Under the pieces are notes generated by a model. It was not told the DNA's origin. It did no database searches and saw only the letters and a program-made list of their open reading frames with translations. Below, piece after piece: positions 10,796-22,028 of a stretch of 64,000 bases of DNA. Source of the DNA: Diploptera punctata (taxonomy: Eukaryota; Arthropoda; Insecta; Blattodea; Blaberidae). The position numbers and the translations under genes were made by a program. The stretch lies in assembly GCA_030220185.1 (NCBI GenBank), contig JASPKZ010007283.1, positions 496,001 to 560,000 on the forward strand, in the 5' to 3' direction. How positions within the stretch are numbered: the stretch's first letter is position 1; every line of letters starts with the position of its first letter.

Positions 10796-11453
10796 TTACT
10801 TATTCACTGACACTATCGAACCTGTAGGTTCATGGCCACACGGACATATGCTCTCCATACATCCCTATCCTGAGCTAATGTTTTCCAATCATTCTCTTAT
10901 AATTTACTTCCCTCAAATCATAGTTAATATTATTCTCCCACCTCATATTGGTCTACCAACTGGGTGTTTTCCCTCTTGTTTTCCTACAAGAAGCTTCCAT
11001 GCACGTCTTTCATTCCCCATTTGTGCCCCATGTCCTACCCATCGCAGTCTACGAGACTTAACTGTTCTTATTATATCTGGCTTCCTATAAAGGACCATGC
11101 AGTTCACTGTTATGTAGTCTTCTCCATTCACCTGTCTGTTGATCTCTCTTTGGTCCAGAAATTTTCCTAAGAACTTTATTCTCAAATACTTGTAATCTCC
11201 TTTCTTCCCTTAAAGTAAAAGTCCATATTTCGCATCCATATAATATAACTGGTAGAATAATGGTTTTATATGTTTTCAGTTTAACGTTTTTTGAAAGGAG
11301 TTGGCATGTCAAGAGTCTCTGTAATGAATAATAGCACGTCTCCAGAATTGAGCCTATGTTTAATTTCTTTGTGGATCTCATTCCTATTTGTGATTATTGT
11401 TCCTAAGGTATTTGAATTCAGCCCACTTCCTCAAAATTTCCCTCAATTGTCAC
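10796..11453 (-). mobile_element. LINE-1, 5'-truncated, C-terminal RT fragment
   Basis: A 658-bp insertion bounded by a perfect 17-bp direct repeat (10779-10795 and 11454-11470). Minus-strand translation gives the C-terminal part of a LINE ORF2: 'KLKTYKTIILPVILYGCEIWTF', 'LREERRLQVFENKVLRKI', then in another frame 'DIIRTVKSRRLRWVGH', and the tip 'MNLQVR*' before a (TAAG)-type tail at 10796. The gene is frameshifted and truncated, hence dead, but the intact target repeat shows a clear single insertion. Copies: 7600-7790, 58285-58870, 62415-62475, 63416-63595. Confidence 0.9.
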
Positions 11454-11470
11454 AAAGAAATTACTATTAC

Positions 11471-12756
11471 CAGCATATATCACATGAATACAGCACATTG
11501 AAATGAAAAGAAAAATCAGTTATAATTACCATATCTGAACAATGAACTCATTATCATTTCACATTCATATTTTGCAAGGTGATTTACAACAATCCTAACT
11601 ATTCATGGAATTAATTTGAAAATTTTAAAACATGCATTTTTTGATAAAATTAAAATAATTTTTTTATTGTATTTTGATATTTTTCGTTATTTTATATACT
11701 GCAACATAGGGCATGAGAAACTCTTTAAAATAAAACCTTTCTCAGCTCTTTAGCTCAATTAAGAGATATCATAGTGCAATTAAATAGTTTCCCTTCATAA
11801 TTGTTCCTACATTTTTGAACACTTTACATAGCTTACAATTCTAAAGTGAGCACACATACATACCTTGATGAAATTTATGGAGTCAGTATGAATAGTACAC
11901 CTGTGCCATATTTAATGCAAATCTGATACGGTGAGTAAATTATCTTTTACAGTTGTGTTGATTTGACCTGAAATGATCTATTATAAACTATATTGATTTT
12001 ATCTTCTATTAATTGTTCAATTTACATATCATGCTTTTTTTTTTTCTATTATGACATCAGTCGGTATTATTCCTACATTGTTACGTCTCACAATTCTTGG
12101 AATACAGTGGACATTCAGATTATTAGGTTTTTGTTATGAAAGTTAGATTAGGTTGTTAGGTTAGCTATAGTTAAGTTATATTATAAAAATGTGCTCATTT
12201 CGATGACTAGGAAATTTTCTATCCTGGTGGAATTCAAGATAACAATAATGTCTGAGTCAGTATAGAGTGATTTCATGAATATATCATGCCGAGGTGAAAA
12301 TTTTGAAATTGACGCAGGAATAATTTTGTTGGCATAATATATATCTTTAAAGATCAAATTTTCTGATTCTATAAGATTATGTTTCAAATGTGTACTATTT
12401 TATCTTATATTACTGGTAGAACTTGTCATATTCCAAACACATAAAAACACACAAAATTTTATCAATTTGTTGTTTAATGATTTGGTTATGTTAATTAATT
12501 TTCTTTCACAAACTCTTTTGTTAAACCATACTGTGGTCCTCCTTAGTCATAAATGTAATAATATTAATTGCATTATAATGTTCTATATATCTTAAATGTG
12601 TTTATAATCGTTAACTGTAAATTATGGTCAGTCAGTCACGGAAAACATATAACAATTATTATATGCTTGATGGATTAAAATTTGCTCTTGGATTCTATAT
12701 TACTGGTACACAACTAACAAAAAAGTATTGATGACATTTTTGTGTAAAGTCATTTA
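11471..12756. other. Unassigned AT-rich DNA
   Basis: No coding region, RNA gene or element recognised over about 1.3 kb; short frames only. Confidence 0.4.
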
Positions 12757-13210
12757 GACCAAGAGCCCGTGAATGCCAGACCTTCGTTATTTTATAAAAG
12801 CTGAAAGTTTCTCAGCGCATGCTTCCAACACAGGTAGAAACGACGGGCTACTAAGTACTTTGGGTCATTGTGGCTTTGGCAGTTAACAGGTAGTAAAGGT
12901 GTATAAAGTATCGACTTAAATTTATCATATAATAAAGTGTAATTTTCTTGTATTTTTCTTTGGAATAATATTGTAAATCACGTTATCCATTGCCAGACAC
13001 TTAATATCATGGGAACCTCTTACCAGACACCCTTAAACTTCAATACATTGTAACTGTACTTACGTTATAGTATAAAAGCTGAATTTTATACATGTTACTT
13101 GTGTAACTATTAGAAGATGTTTCCTCAGTAGCCAGACAGTTTCGACAATTCTAACCCCTAGCCAGACAAACCTATAGGGCAGCTGTAGATACGAGCGCAA
13201 AGTAATATAA
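12757..13210 (+). repeat. Left terminal inverted repeat with five GCCAGAC motifs
   Basis: Motif copies at 12775-12781, 12992-12998, 13022-13028 (ACCAGAC), 13131-13137 and 13161-13167, all in the same orientation. Such iterated subterminal motifs are typical transposase-binding sites; that role is inferred. Confidence 0.8.
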
Positions 13211-13335
13211 ATTCTAGTAGATGTGAGTGAGATAGTGATAGGTCTTTTGTGACCCTTCATTGCGCATTTTTCGGTTGGTCATTACATGACCTGACCTGAC
13301 AATACAACTTTTACTATTTGTTTGTGCATTTTCAG

Positions 13336-14001
13336 AAAAAAAAATTAAGACCTTACACAATATTAAAAAAAAACAGAAGAATATCAAAAAGTTTTTGTCA
13401 GATTCGGTAACAGTGAATTATTTGAGAATAATGATGAACAAAACACTTTTGATATTATACAGCAGTTTATATGTGAGGTATACAATGTTGGTGAGATAAT
13501 TGATGTTGATGCTGCTCAGGTTCAACTGTTCATCAATATGTATACTGTATCAGATGTAAATGAACTATTTGACCATAAAAATAGTGAAATTTTGATGCTA
13601 GCAGTCAGCAACCCTATAAAACCGAGCTGTTACAGCAATTTCTGCAAGCAAACTGCATATCTAGCATTTGGAACAATGCTCACCAGAAAATTCCAACTAT
13701 ATATTAACTACAGAATAATGGTTGGGGACAAGATGGCAACCAGTATCATTTTAAATGGTTTGAAGGAGATCAGTTGCCAAATTACATCAGAGATTCACTA
13801 AAAACTCTCAGGTAAATATAAATATACATATATACTATTTCAAATTTGTATACATAAATTTTAGCTATTCATAATAACTTTTTTACAGAAACTAACAAAA
13901 AAGAAGATGATATTGAAAAAGATCATGCAACGGACTGGAGTAACAGTGATGAAGACATTGAAGATATCGACTATAATAATGAAAATGAATCAAATCATTA
14001 A
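13336..14001 (+). pseudogene. C-terminal part of a transposon-encoded protein, two exon-like blocks
   Basis: After a good splice acceptor (TTGTGCATTTTCAG, ending 13335) the translation runs 'VFVRFGNSELFENNDEQNTF', then 'DVDAAQVQLFINMYTVSDVN'. A frame change near 13605 leads into 'YKTELLQQFLQANC', 'SIWNNAHQK', a stop, and 'GWGQDGNQYHFKWFEGDQLP'. A donor CAG|GTAAATA lies at 13811 and an acceptor (TTTTTACAG) ends near 13888; the second block is an acidic tail ending 'NNENESNH*' at 14001. The 'W..A......GW......W' layout resembles the C-terminal half of repetitive insect transposon proteins I have seen, but I cannot name the family. Frameshifts and a stop make it non-functional. Confidence 0.55.
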
Positions 14002-14061
14002 ACATGTGTTAAAATCTAGAAATAAACCGATAAACTCATACTTTTTTTAATTTTATATCTA

Positions 14062-14118
14062 TCCATCCATCCATAGTAATTCTGCCTGAAGGCAGGTCTT
14101 TCACTGCATTCATAGCAT
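14062..14118 (-). mobile_element. SINE-6 3'-tip fragment
   Basis: Minus-strand match to the last ~55 bp of SINE-6 (compare 46450-46513): TCCATCCATAG, AATTCTGCC, GGCAGGTC and the 'cactgca' block. It abuts the 5' truncation of PLE-B. Confidence 0.8.
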
Positions 14119-14125
14119 TCCAATG

Positions 14126-15770
14126 ATTATAAAAATAGAATGTACAACCTTTTGGAATCAACTGAATACACGGAAATTAAATCTAACCCACTTCCGAAAT
14201 GCATCAAAGAGGTGGACAACACCCTAAAGAAAGTAAACAATATCATAACCAAACAAAAGAAGTTTTACCTAAAGGTTCCCAACCCTAAAAACCCTAATAT
14301 GCACGGCCTCCCGAAAACACATAAGGCAGGAAACAAAATGAGACCCATTATCAACTGTATAGGGTCCCCTACATACCAAATAGCTAGATGGTTATGTAGC
14401 GAATACAAGAATATGGGAGGGTTTGAGAACCTTTCAATCGACAATTCATTGGAATTGATAGAGGATTTCAAGCACAGAGAATTAGAACCAACTGACAGGT
14501 TAGTTTCTTTTGATGTAGTTTCATTGTTTCCCAGTGTCCCAAGAGAAACCACCATTGATATTCTGGAAAAATGGTTAACGAACAATAATTTGGAAAAGAA
14601 AAAGATAGAAGAATACATCATTTTGACAAAATTGTGCATCGAACAAATGTTCTTTACATACAATGGGAAATACTACAAACAAAATTTTGGACTTTCCATG
14701 GGAAACCCACTATCTCCCTTTCTGGCCAATTTATTCATGGGTAGTTTCGAACAGAAAATCACAAGGGGACACCCATTAACTTTCAAATTTTGGCGCAGAT
14801 ATGTTGACGATATAATAGCCATTATAAACCATAAACAAATAGAAGATGCCTTAAAACTCCTGAACCTTCAGAGCAAAACTGTAAAATTCACAATGGAAAC
14901 TGAAACTGAAAGACAAATTTCATTTTTGGATCTAACCCTAACTAGAAACGAAAAAAAACAAAATAGAATTTGGAATATACAGAAAGAACACACCATAAAG
15001 ATAACTACATTAAGGCATCAGGATTCAACCATTTCGCTCACAAAGAAGCTGTATTCAATAGCCTAACACACAGATTGGTGAATGTACCCCTGAACCGTGA
15101 AAAATATGAAAAAGAAAAAGAATACATAATTAAAGTAGCAATAGAAAATGGTTATGAAGAGAACATGGTACACAAGAAAATAAATAAGTTCAAAAGGCAA
15201 AAACTAATTAATGAAAGCACACTTAAAAAACAAACAGAAGAGAACATAAAATTCAAAAAATTCACTTACCATCCTGTAAAACACCACAAGTTCCAGAAAA
15301 TTTTCAATAAGTTTAACATTCGATTGGCCCCAAAGAATGAATACAGCCTAAACAAGATAATTAAAACCAACAAAAATGAAAAAATTGGACAAGAATATAA
15401 ATCAGGAATATATCAGATCAAATGTCAAGATTGCGACAAAATCTATATAGGAAAAACAAAAAGAAATTTAAAAACTAGATTGAAGGAACACCTTAGAAAT
15501 GTAAAAAAGGGGGAAGTGGACAAGTCAGCAGTAGCAGCCCATGCTTGGTCTGAAAAACATTTAATAGATACAGAAGCTAGCCTAATCAAACAAACAGATA
15601 AACTAAAGGAACTCACTGTCTGGGAAAAAATCCACATCCAAAAAAACAAAAAAGAAAAACTCATGAATTTTGAAACTCCCGCAAATTTTGACCTAATCCA
15701 GAGGTTCATCGGTCCACCGGTCGACCAGAGGCTACTGACGATGGAGATAAGCTCCGAAACTGCAGTATAG
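14126..15770 (+). pseudogene. Penelope-like element B, 5'-truncated RT/GIY-YIG gene
   Basis: The RT domain begins mid-protein (equivalent to about residue 270 of the 790-aa family P protein): 'MHGLPKTHKAGNKMRPIINC', 'LVSFDVVSLFPSVPRE' (first catalytic Asp), 'GLSMGNPLSPFLANLFMG', 'RRYVDDIIA' (catalytic YVDD) and 'ISFLDLTLTR'. Frame shifts occur around 14953 and 15000, within and after an A-run, before the frame continues to the GIY-YIG domain: 'KSGIYQIKCQDCDKIYIGKT', 'RLKEHLRN', 'SAVAAHAWSEKH', ending '...ISSETAV*' at 15770. All key RT and nuclease residues are present, so decay is mild. The stop codon lies inside a hammerhead motif (15732-15770). Host site is the interior of the long-TIR element. 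Confidence 0.9.
15732..15770 (+). ncRNA. Hammerhead ribozyme core overlapping the PLE-B stop codon
   Basis: In order: CTA as stem I 5' side, CTGACGA (15735-15741, fits CUGANGA), extra T, stem II GGAG/CTCC with loop ATAAG, GAAAC (15756-15760), loop TGCA, GTA (15765-15767), then TAG pairing back to CTA. All invariant core residues are present. Stem I is only three clear pairs. ACTGCAGT is self-complementary, fitting a dimeric form. The same bases encode the last residues and the TAG stop of the PLE protein. Confidence 0.7.
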
Positions 15771-16057
15771 AAGAAAAAGGATATGAGGTGAGGTAATAAA
15801 AACATTAATTTAATTATTAAATTAAACCTCATAGTGTTCTTTCCCTGTGAAAGTTAAATAAATTTATTAATATATTTGTTTTTTTTATTTATGAATATTA
15901 AAAGTATAATCAATAATTATAAACATTGATTTTTTAGTCATAAATAACTACATAATAATAATAATAAAATATTAATTAAAATAAAATATTAATTAAAATA
16001 AAATATTAATATTAATTAAAATAAAGTATTAATTATTAAATAATAACAGTTGCACCT
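15771..16057. other. PLE-B 3' tail and AT-rich interior of the long-TIR element
   Basis: The block up to about 15845 contains the 'atgaggtgaggtaa' string that follows PLE hammerheads elsewhere. The rest is low-complexity AATATT/TTAATT-type repeats. Confidence 0.5.
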
Positions 16058-16545
16058 ACTCAAATGTATATTGCCTCGTGCTCACACCTACAGCTGCCCT
16101 ATATGTTTGTCTGGCTAAGGGCTAGAACTGTCGAAACTGTCTGGCTACTGAGAAAACATCTTCTAATAGTTACACAAGTAACATGTATAAAATTCAGCTT
16201 TTATACTATAACGTAAGTACAGTTACAATGTATTGAGGTTTAAGGGTGTTTGGCAAGGGGTTGCCACAATATTAAATGTCTGGCAATGGATAACGTAATT
16301 TATAATATTATTCCAAAGAAAAATATAAGAAAATTACGCTTTATTAAATGATAAATTTGTCGGTATTTTATACATCTTTGCTACCTGTTAACTGCCAAAG
16401 CAACGATGACCCAAAGTACATAGTAGCCCATCATTCCTACCTGTGTTGGAAGCATGTGCTGAGAAACTTTTAGCTTTTATAAAATAACGAAGATCTGGCA
16501 CTCATGGGCTCTTGGACTAATTATTTTTCCCACTAGAGTCCCATG
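16058..16545 (-). repeat. Right terminal inverted repeat with five GCCAGAC motifs
   Basis: Reverse complement of 12757-13210. Motifs read on plus as GTCTGGC at 16109-16115, 16139-16145, 16248-16254 (GTTTGGC), 16278-16284 and 16493-16499 (ATCTGGC). Order and spacing mirror the left repeat. Confidence 0.8.
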
Positions 16546-16802
16546 ACTGACTTTTTATCCTTTTATTGCTAATACACATGGTGCAGTCAGTTGCTTGCTG
16601 CACTCTGCTGAGGATAACATAAATATGGTTTAGGAAATCTGGTAAACTATTCGGCTCTGCTGTCCCATAAAATAATTACTGGCCCTTCCTCTGTGTTAAT
16701 TTGAGCTAAAAGGCAGTCAGCAGAAGCATTTAAATATATTAGAGAAAAAGGTTGCAGTAAATGAAGCAGCCATACTTGTTGATTTCTCAGAAAATTATAC
16801 CT
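16546..16802. other. Unassigned DNA
   Basis: Nothing recognised. Confidence 0.3.
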
Positions 16803-17290
16803 CATCATCATAGTACATTCACGAATTTAGGCCATTTGTTGACCTGTTTCGGCCTCAAGAGAAACACCATCCAGAAGTCTTTTGAGTGGACGTCCTGGTC
16901 TTCTTCTTCCTGCAGGTTGATATCTTAACATTAGTTTGGGTATTCTGTGATCTTCCATTCGATGAACATGTTGTATCCATCTTGACTTATAATCAGAAAT
17001 TTTGTTTTCTAAAGATTCCATGTGTAATTCTTCTAAGATGTCTTCATTTTTTTTGTGATCTAGTAGTGTGTATCCTGCAGTCCTCCGAAGATATCTCATT
17101 TCAGCAGATCTAAGTCTCTGTATATCCTTCTGTTTCAACGTCCATACTTCGCTACCATACAAAAGAGTTGGAAGAGCCAGTGTTTTGTACACTTTCAGTC
17201 TTGAATGCTTTTGGACTAACTGTGGCTTGAAGATAGAATTTATTATACCTACAAAGAACAAAATGAGATCCAGGCAATTCATTGGAACAA
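16803..17290 (-). mobile_element. LINE-2, 5'-truncated, C-terminal RT fragment
   Basis: A single minus-strand frame reads 'KPQLVQKHSRLKVYKTLALP', 'TLLYGSEVWTLKQKDIQRLR', 'SAEMRYLRRTAGY', 'WIQHVHRMEDHRIPKLMLRY', 'GRRRPGRPLKRLLDG' and ends 'GQQMA*', with a (TGA)n tail on minus. This is the C-terminal region of a non-LTR retrotransposon ORF2 after the catalytic RT core. A closely related copy is at 41894-42232. Confidence 0.88.
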
Positions 17291-17899
17291 TAAGCATATC
17301 TCAATATTAGTTGCTTTTGCCTAGTTTATATGGAAGGAGATAGATAATTTCAGAAGAAATACTTTGTTCTAGTGTCAGGTTATGTGACACATGATAAGTG
17401 TGCTATAGATGTTTGCTTAAGAAAAGTGTTTTTTGAACTATAGGGAATTCTTCCAAAACTTGAGGTGATAAAAATTTTTAGTTGGAGCACCAGATAATTT
17501 AAATAGAAATAGGCCTATATATTTAGCAATGTGACACTGAATACTTGTATATTTGGATTTTTACATAAAATTAACTGCTTTGAATCGTACCATGGAAAGG
17601 GTACGATGCAAATGGCAGCCAAGTAAAAGGATGGCACAGATGTATGGAAAATTGGGAATTCTGTAATTTGAGCTGTAAAACCAACCAAATAACCGTTCAG
17701 GAGGGGTCACAAAATTATGTAGAAGAAGGAAAGAAATATCTAGAAAAACAATTTGGTCATCTTGCAGCTATCACAAACTCATTGCATTCACAATGTGAAA
17801 GCGTCAGACCCATATGTTATAGAGTATGCACAGTTGTCAAACAGTCAGCACAACAAATTCAAAAGTTTGTGTGTTTAAAAATCTGAATGGTGCGACAGG
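17291..17899 (+). other. Unassigned DNA with an unrecognised 80-codon frame
   Basis: A plus-strand frame at 17644-17886 (MENWEFCNLSCKTNQ...) contains six Cys but matches nothing I know. Its composition does not stand out, so it may be chance. Otherwise nothing is seen. Confidence 0.25.
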
Positions 17900-18218
17900 C
17901 CTAGAAAGTCCCTGGCCTGCCAGCTGGCTGCTGATTTCACATTCAGATATATCAATCACAGAGGTGGCCAATCATCTAGCCAAAATATAGGGGTGACATG
18001 TGATCAGCATGTCAGATATTCCAGCTGTTAGACTGGTTTTCTTGACTGCAGCTGTTAAATATTGTAGCTGCCCAAATTCTTCACCATTCTGGGTGGGCAA
18101 CAATTACACGGTGGTCGAAATTCCATGAGAGAATTTCTTCTTTCATGAGGACTTGAACCAGTGCTCTCTAATAAAGGCATCTTGACTCAAACCATTCAGC
18201 TACAGCGTGGGACTTCAT
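17900..18218 (-). mobile_element. SINE-1, copy 2 (diverged)
   Basis: Same orientation and order of blocks as 2672-3017 (minus-strand tRNA-like head at 18150-18212, 'aggggtgacatgtga', 'ctgggtgggca'), with many substitutions. A 10-bp imperfect target repeat is visible (17890-17899 GTGCGACAGG, 18219-18228 GTGTGACAGG). Confidence 0.82.
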
Positions 18219-19134
18219 GTGTGACAGGAAACATAATTTTTATTAATGGGAGTGAAACAATAAGTGCATATCCGAATCTGATACATTGATGTTATGAAGA
18301 TTGTGGTGTAAGGGTAATAATAACAAGAGTTTTGTTTATATTGTTGAGTTTAAGAATAGAATTCACTACGTCAGCAATTGGACAGCTTACTCATGTGATT
18401 TATAATAATTGTTTTGAAAGTACATGCACACTAGAAAAAAACTTATAAGAATGTGCATATGTTCTGGAAGGCATATTGTGAGTTCCATGTTAGTATTTAT
18501 TATTCCAGTGGTACAATCTAAAAATTAGAAAAATTAAATCTTGTATCAGGTAAATTGTAATCAGTTACTACATACATACATACAATTATAGTAGGTATAT
18601 TTAACAATAAAGAAGGCACTTTATTATTAAGTATTTGTCATTTTATACAATTTAAAATGGTAAATGGTAAGCGAGTTAGTTTAATTACATTACTGATTTA
18701 AATTAATATTTATTTTACAGCAAAATTAAATTTAACATTTTTTGTAGAATTGATAGAGTATTTGTAGTTCTTTATAATTAATCTCTGTTACAGAAGCTGT
18801 TTATATAGTTTCATAGTATTTTGTTACATTTGTGTAATATTTACATTTTGAAATTCTAAATAAAATTCAGATATGTGAGTCAGTCACAGAATAAAGTCAG
18901 TCAGTCACACATCACATATTAGGTTATAACTCCGGTCTTAATTGTGATTTAGGTTTCGTTTTTATCTTGAATGTAACTTGAAATATGCCTTCTAAACGGT
19001 ATTTTGGAAAATTGACATTTCAGAGAATGATGTAGATGAACATGTTAAGCTGCATGATGAGTTAACATATATGTCTGTCAGTCACACATACTTTGATAGA
19101 TAAATAAATAACATTGTTTTTATATTTGAAGTGA
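18219..19134. other. Unassigned AT-rich DNA
   Basis: No gene recognised. The string CAGTCAGTCAC or close variants recurs at about 18880, 18900 and 19077 (also near 12632); the meaning is unknown. Confidence 0.3.
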
Positions 19135-19291
19135 AACATTTTCGCCTAGACCGAGACTTTAGCTTTCCGGGCCAAATGCTCTATAAACTGAGCTACTGAG
19201 GCGAGTTGTGATCTAGATGCAAATTTTTCTCTTTATACTTTTTAATTCCGTCGTGCCAACTGCTTTGAAACCTTTGTTTCTATCTTTACAT
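19135..19291 (-). mobile_element. SINE-3, copy 2
   Basis: Minus-strand relative of 9170-9355: tRNA-like block with GAGCTACTGAGGCGAG read on plus, followed by 'atgcaaatttttctctt' and 'tttgaaacctttg'. It abuts the left edge of the macro-array. Confidence 0.62.
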
Positions 19292-19591
19292 ATGGCGAAA
19301 ATTGAAGCCAACCTGCCCTAAACTTTTTGGGACATAAATCCTTCTCCTTCAGTACAATATATATATACTACTACTTCATCTAATATATAAAAATAAATGT
19401 TTGTTTGTTTGTTCGTACTTGATTCTTAGCCATACCGTTGATCCGAATGTGATGGGGTTTTTTGCAAAATGTACAGGAGATTCCCGGGATGAACATAGGC
19501 TATAAGATAGTTGAGATACTCAACTCCTACACTCTTAAAAACACCCTTTGTAGTGAAAAACGTGAAAAAGTCCCTTCCTATTAACCTTTAA

Positions 19592-20184
19592 GGGTCGTAT
19601 GTTAGAACATTACTCTCTACTCAAATTACTTCCAATCACTAGTGAGCTGATTCACCGTGAGCAATTGCTGAGAACGAATTAACGGCCGACTTAACGGTCA
19701 TGCACGAGAGTCGACGTTTTCGTAATATTGGCAACGAATTACCCAGAATTCTCAGCGATAAAACCACTTCCGTTATTTTCGTCTGCTATAGAGGAATGCA
19801 TTTATGCTTGCATCCCGCAAATAATACCGTATACAAACACGTCTGCGACACGCAATATTACGCCGATTCTCCTGTTCTTCCAGTTGAATTCTTTGGTAGA
19901 CTCTATCAAATTCCTCTTCTCCGTGTATACCGAAAACATGATCGAAGTCTTCAAGGTCCGACATCTTGGATAAATGTTGGATACAGCAAAGTACATCGAT
20001 TACCATCGGTTCCCTTCGGGATTTTAATTTGAGTTGCTCATGTAAGGTACCTCCGCAGGTAGCTTACAAATTTAACCAATTATTATCGCATGAACAGATT
20101 TCTGAGTAAGCAAAATCGTATTAGCATACAACTTGCTCAGCAGAGAAGGCATTTTACTGTCTAATGCGTCCAAACATGCGACCC
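19592..20184 (-). mobile_element. PIF/Harbinger-like deletion derivative
   Basis: A 593-bp insertion in X1. Ends GGGTCG(T/C)ATGTT are inverted, and TAA is duplicated on both sides (19589-19591, 20185-20187); without it the host reads 'cctttaaatg' as in X3. A 3-bp TWA target repeat and G-rich TIR starts are Harbinger features. It carries the front of a gene on minus. Confidence 0.72.
19773..20006 (-). pseudogene. N-terminal fragment of a Harbinger-type transposase (probable)
   Basis: Seventy-seven codons; the likelier start is the second Met, 'MSDLEDFDHVFGIHGEEEFD', continuing 'ENRRNIACRRRVCIRYYLRD' and 'NAFLYS' before a stop. The acidic start, the basic RRRV patch and the 'R..FLYS' block look like the front of Harbinger-family proteins. 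The catalytic DDE domain is absent. Family assignment rests mostly on the TIR/TSD context. Confidence 0.45.
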
Positions 20185-20693
20185 TAAATGTCTTACGCTG
20201 CCTAAACATTAGCTAATATATATATATATATATATGCGTGTGTATGCATTGATTTAATGAATTATAAATGTTTCCGCTATGTAACATTTAATGTTTTATT
20301 AAACATAGAAACTTCGTAACAAAGCAATAACAAAAATGTTGATGTAATAATAACTTACGTTGCGGATCAACGCCACCGAATGTGAAATTGAAAAATTAAC
20401 TTTTTAATTTGAATTTAATAAAATATAAATATTTCACAGATTAAATCTATTTATAACCGTAAATTTTTGGAATGAACAATGCGCAAGTCATCCTTTATCA
20501 GTTAAATACTAACTGCATTTAGAAATACCAATTTTTTTAATAGATTAAATGTTTGAAAATATATACGTCTTGTAAGCTTACACATTATAACAAATTTAAA
20601 TATAAAATTTGAAATGTTCTGTTTTATATGTTTTTAGATAATATGTTATTCTAATTTCAAACGTAACATTGAAATAAATATTATTCCTGCTGG

Positions 20694-20754
<61 letters not shown>

Positions 20755-20847
20755 CTCCTATCTTTCGTATTTTTTAAAATAAATAGAAAATTAATGTAAC
20801 AAACTTAAAAATTAAATGTGCTAGAATTTCGGCCGCTGTGCGGCCTC

Positions 20848-20850
<3 letters not shown>

Positions 20851-20884
<34 letters not shown>

Positions 20885-21109
20885 GATAATAATAATAATA
20901 ATAAATATGAAAAGTATGTAATTAAATATCCTTTTTAATATTGAAATATATATTAAAAAATATATTCATTGTTTGTTTTAGTAAGTTCCGTGTTGAGTAA
21001 ATTAATTTTCTTAGATAACGGTTTGTGTAAAAAGAATGAATTTTAAAAATTGTTTTAATTCAAAGTTATATAGAAAAACGTACTTCTTTCTATATTTTAT
21101 ATATGTATG
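20851..21109. repeat. Middle segment M1 of array unit 1
   Basis: Begins with a (TAA)n tract after the X hairpin, then the array-wide block 'attcattgtttgttttag' and 'ttctttctatattttatata', ending where Y begins. No coding potential. Equivalent blocks: 23790-24142 plus 35581-35752, 38344-38583, 43595-43830, 46659-47052, 52292-52596. Confidence 0.75.
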
Positions 21110-22028
21110 CTAGCTAATACCTGGCATGCACTGCTACGTCTAAATAAGTGAAAACTAACGTGTTATTATGTTTATTTGAATAAGTAAGAGGAAAAATAAT
21201 TATAAATTTATATTTTTTAGATAACCCGTGCTGATTTCCCGGTGTTGCCCGGGAATCTACTTAACCTGATCTTCGTGACATAAATGAGCTGAAATTCGTA
21301 AATTAATGTTTTCTGTTCAGATAAATAAGTGGAAGGAAACATTTATATCGTAATTATATTTAGATACCCCATGCTGTTTACCCGGCGTTGTCCGGGAATC
21401 TACTCATCCCGATCTCCTTGGCATAGATGAGCTGAAAGACAAAAATTAATGTATTTCATACGACTAGTTGAATAAGTAAAATGAGAAATAATTATGAATG
21501 TGCATCATTATTATTTTTAAATTGCCGGAGAATCTACTTATCTCGATCTTCTAGGCATAAATTAGCTAATAGACAAAATACGTCACTGCGAGTTATCCGT
21601 AAAAGGATACCCGCCATGTGCTCTTAAAGCTTGCACAGGGATCTATGTAGGCCTACTTGTCTCTATTTTCTTGGCATCAATGAACGACAAATTGGTTTAT
21701 TGCGAGTTATCCTTAAGAGATAAACATATGCTGTCGCGGACGTTTTTGTAGAGTTTTTTGAGATATTTAATTTTGTGTATTTGTTATGGTTTAGGCAGCG
21801 TAAGCCATTTAAGCGTCCAAAGAGTTACTTTTTTCAGGCTTTTCACTACAAAGAGCGATTTTTAAGTGTGTAGGAGTTGAGTATCAAAACTCTCTTATAG
21901 CCTATGTTCATCCCGGGAACCTCCCGAACACTTTGCAAAAAATCCATCAAAATCGGATCAACCGTATGGCCGCGCATTAAGTACGAACAAACAAATAAAC
22001 AAACAGACATTCATTCTTATATATTAGT
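21110..22028 (-). mobile_element. Helitron-like Y1
   Basis: On minus it starts at about 22028 (CTAATATATAAGAATGAATG) and ends ATTAGCTAG at 21110. It shares its first ~260 bp with X, including 'GGCCATAC.GTTGATCCGAT' and 'ACGCTGCCTAAAC', then diverges. It carries two copies of a block around 'CCCGGGCAACGCCGGG' read on minus. No gene. Confidence 0.62.

Larger units (their letters stand above)
12757..16545. mobile_element. Long-TIR DNA element (unclassified), 3.8 kb, with nested PLE-B
   Basis: Two inverted repeats of about 450-490 bp (12757-13210, 16058-16545) enclose a decayed plus-strand gene (13336-14001) and a later PLE-B insertion. Outer ends read TTAG(A/T)CCAAGAGCCC in each orientation, which would fit a 3-bp TTA target duplication, but the exact end is uncertain. 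Long TIRs, repeated subterminal motifs and an internal gene indicate a cut-and-paste element; I do not assign a superfamily. Confidence 0.75.
19379..20850 (+). mobile_element. Helitron-like X1
   Basis: Starts TCTAATATATAAAAATAAATG and ends with a perfect hairpin GGCCGC-TGT-GCGGCC followed by T and CTAA. A 5' TC, a 3' hairpin and CTRR are the Helitron end signature; no Rep/helicase gene is present, so it is non-autonomous. A Harbinger-like insertion (19592-20184) and a 59-bp (TA)n tract (20695-20753) lie inside. Confidence 0.65.

Noticed and set aside
17644..17886. 80-codon Cys-containing frame as a host exon
   Set aside because: No homology recognised, no convincing splice signals, length within chance for this composition; kept only as a note.
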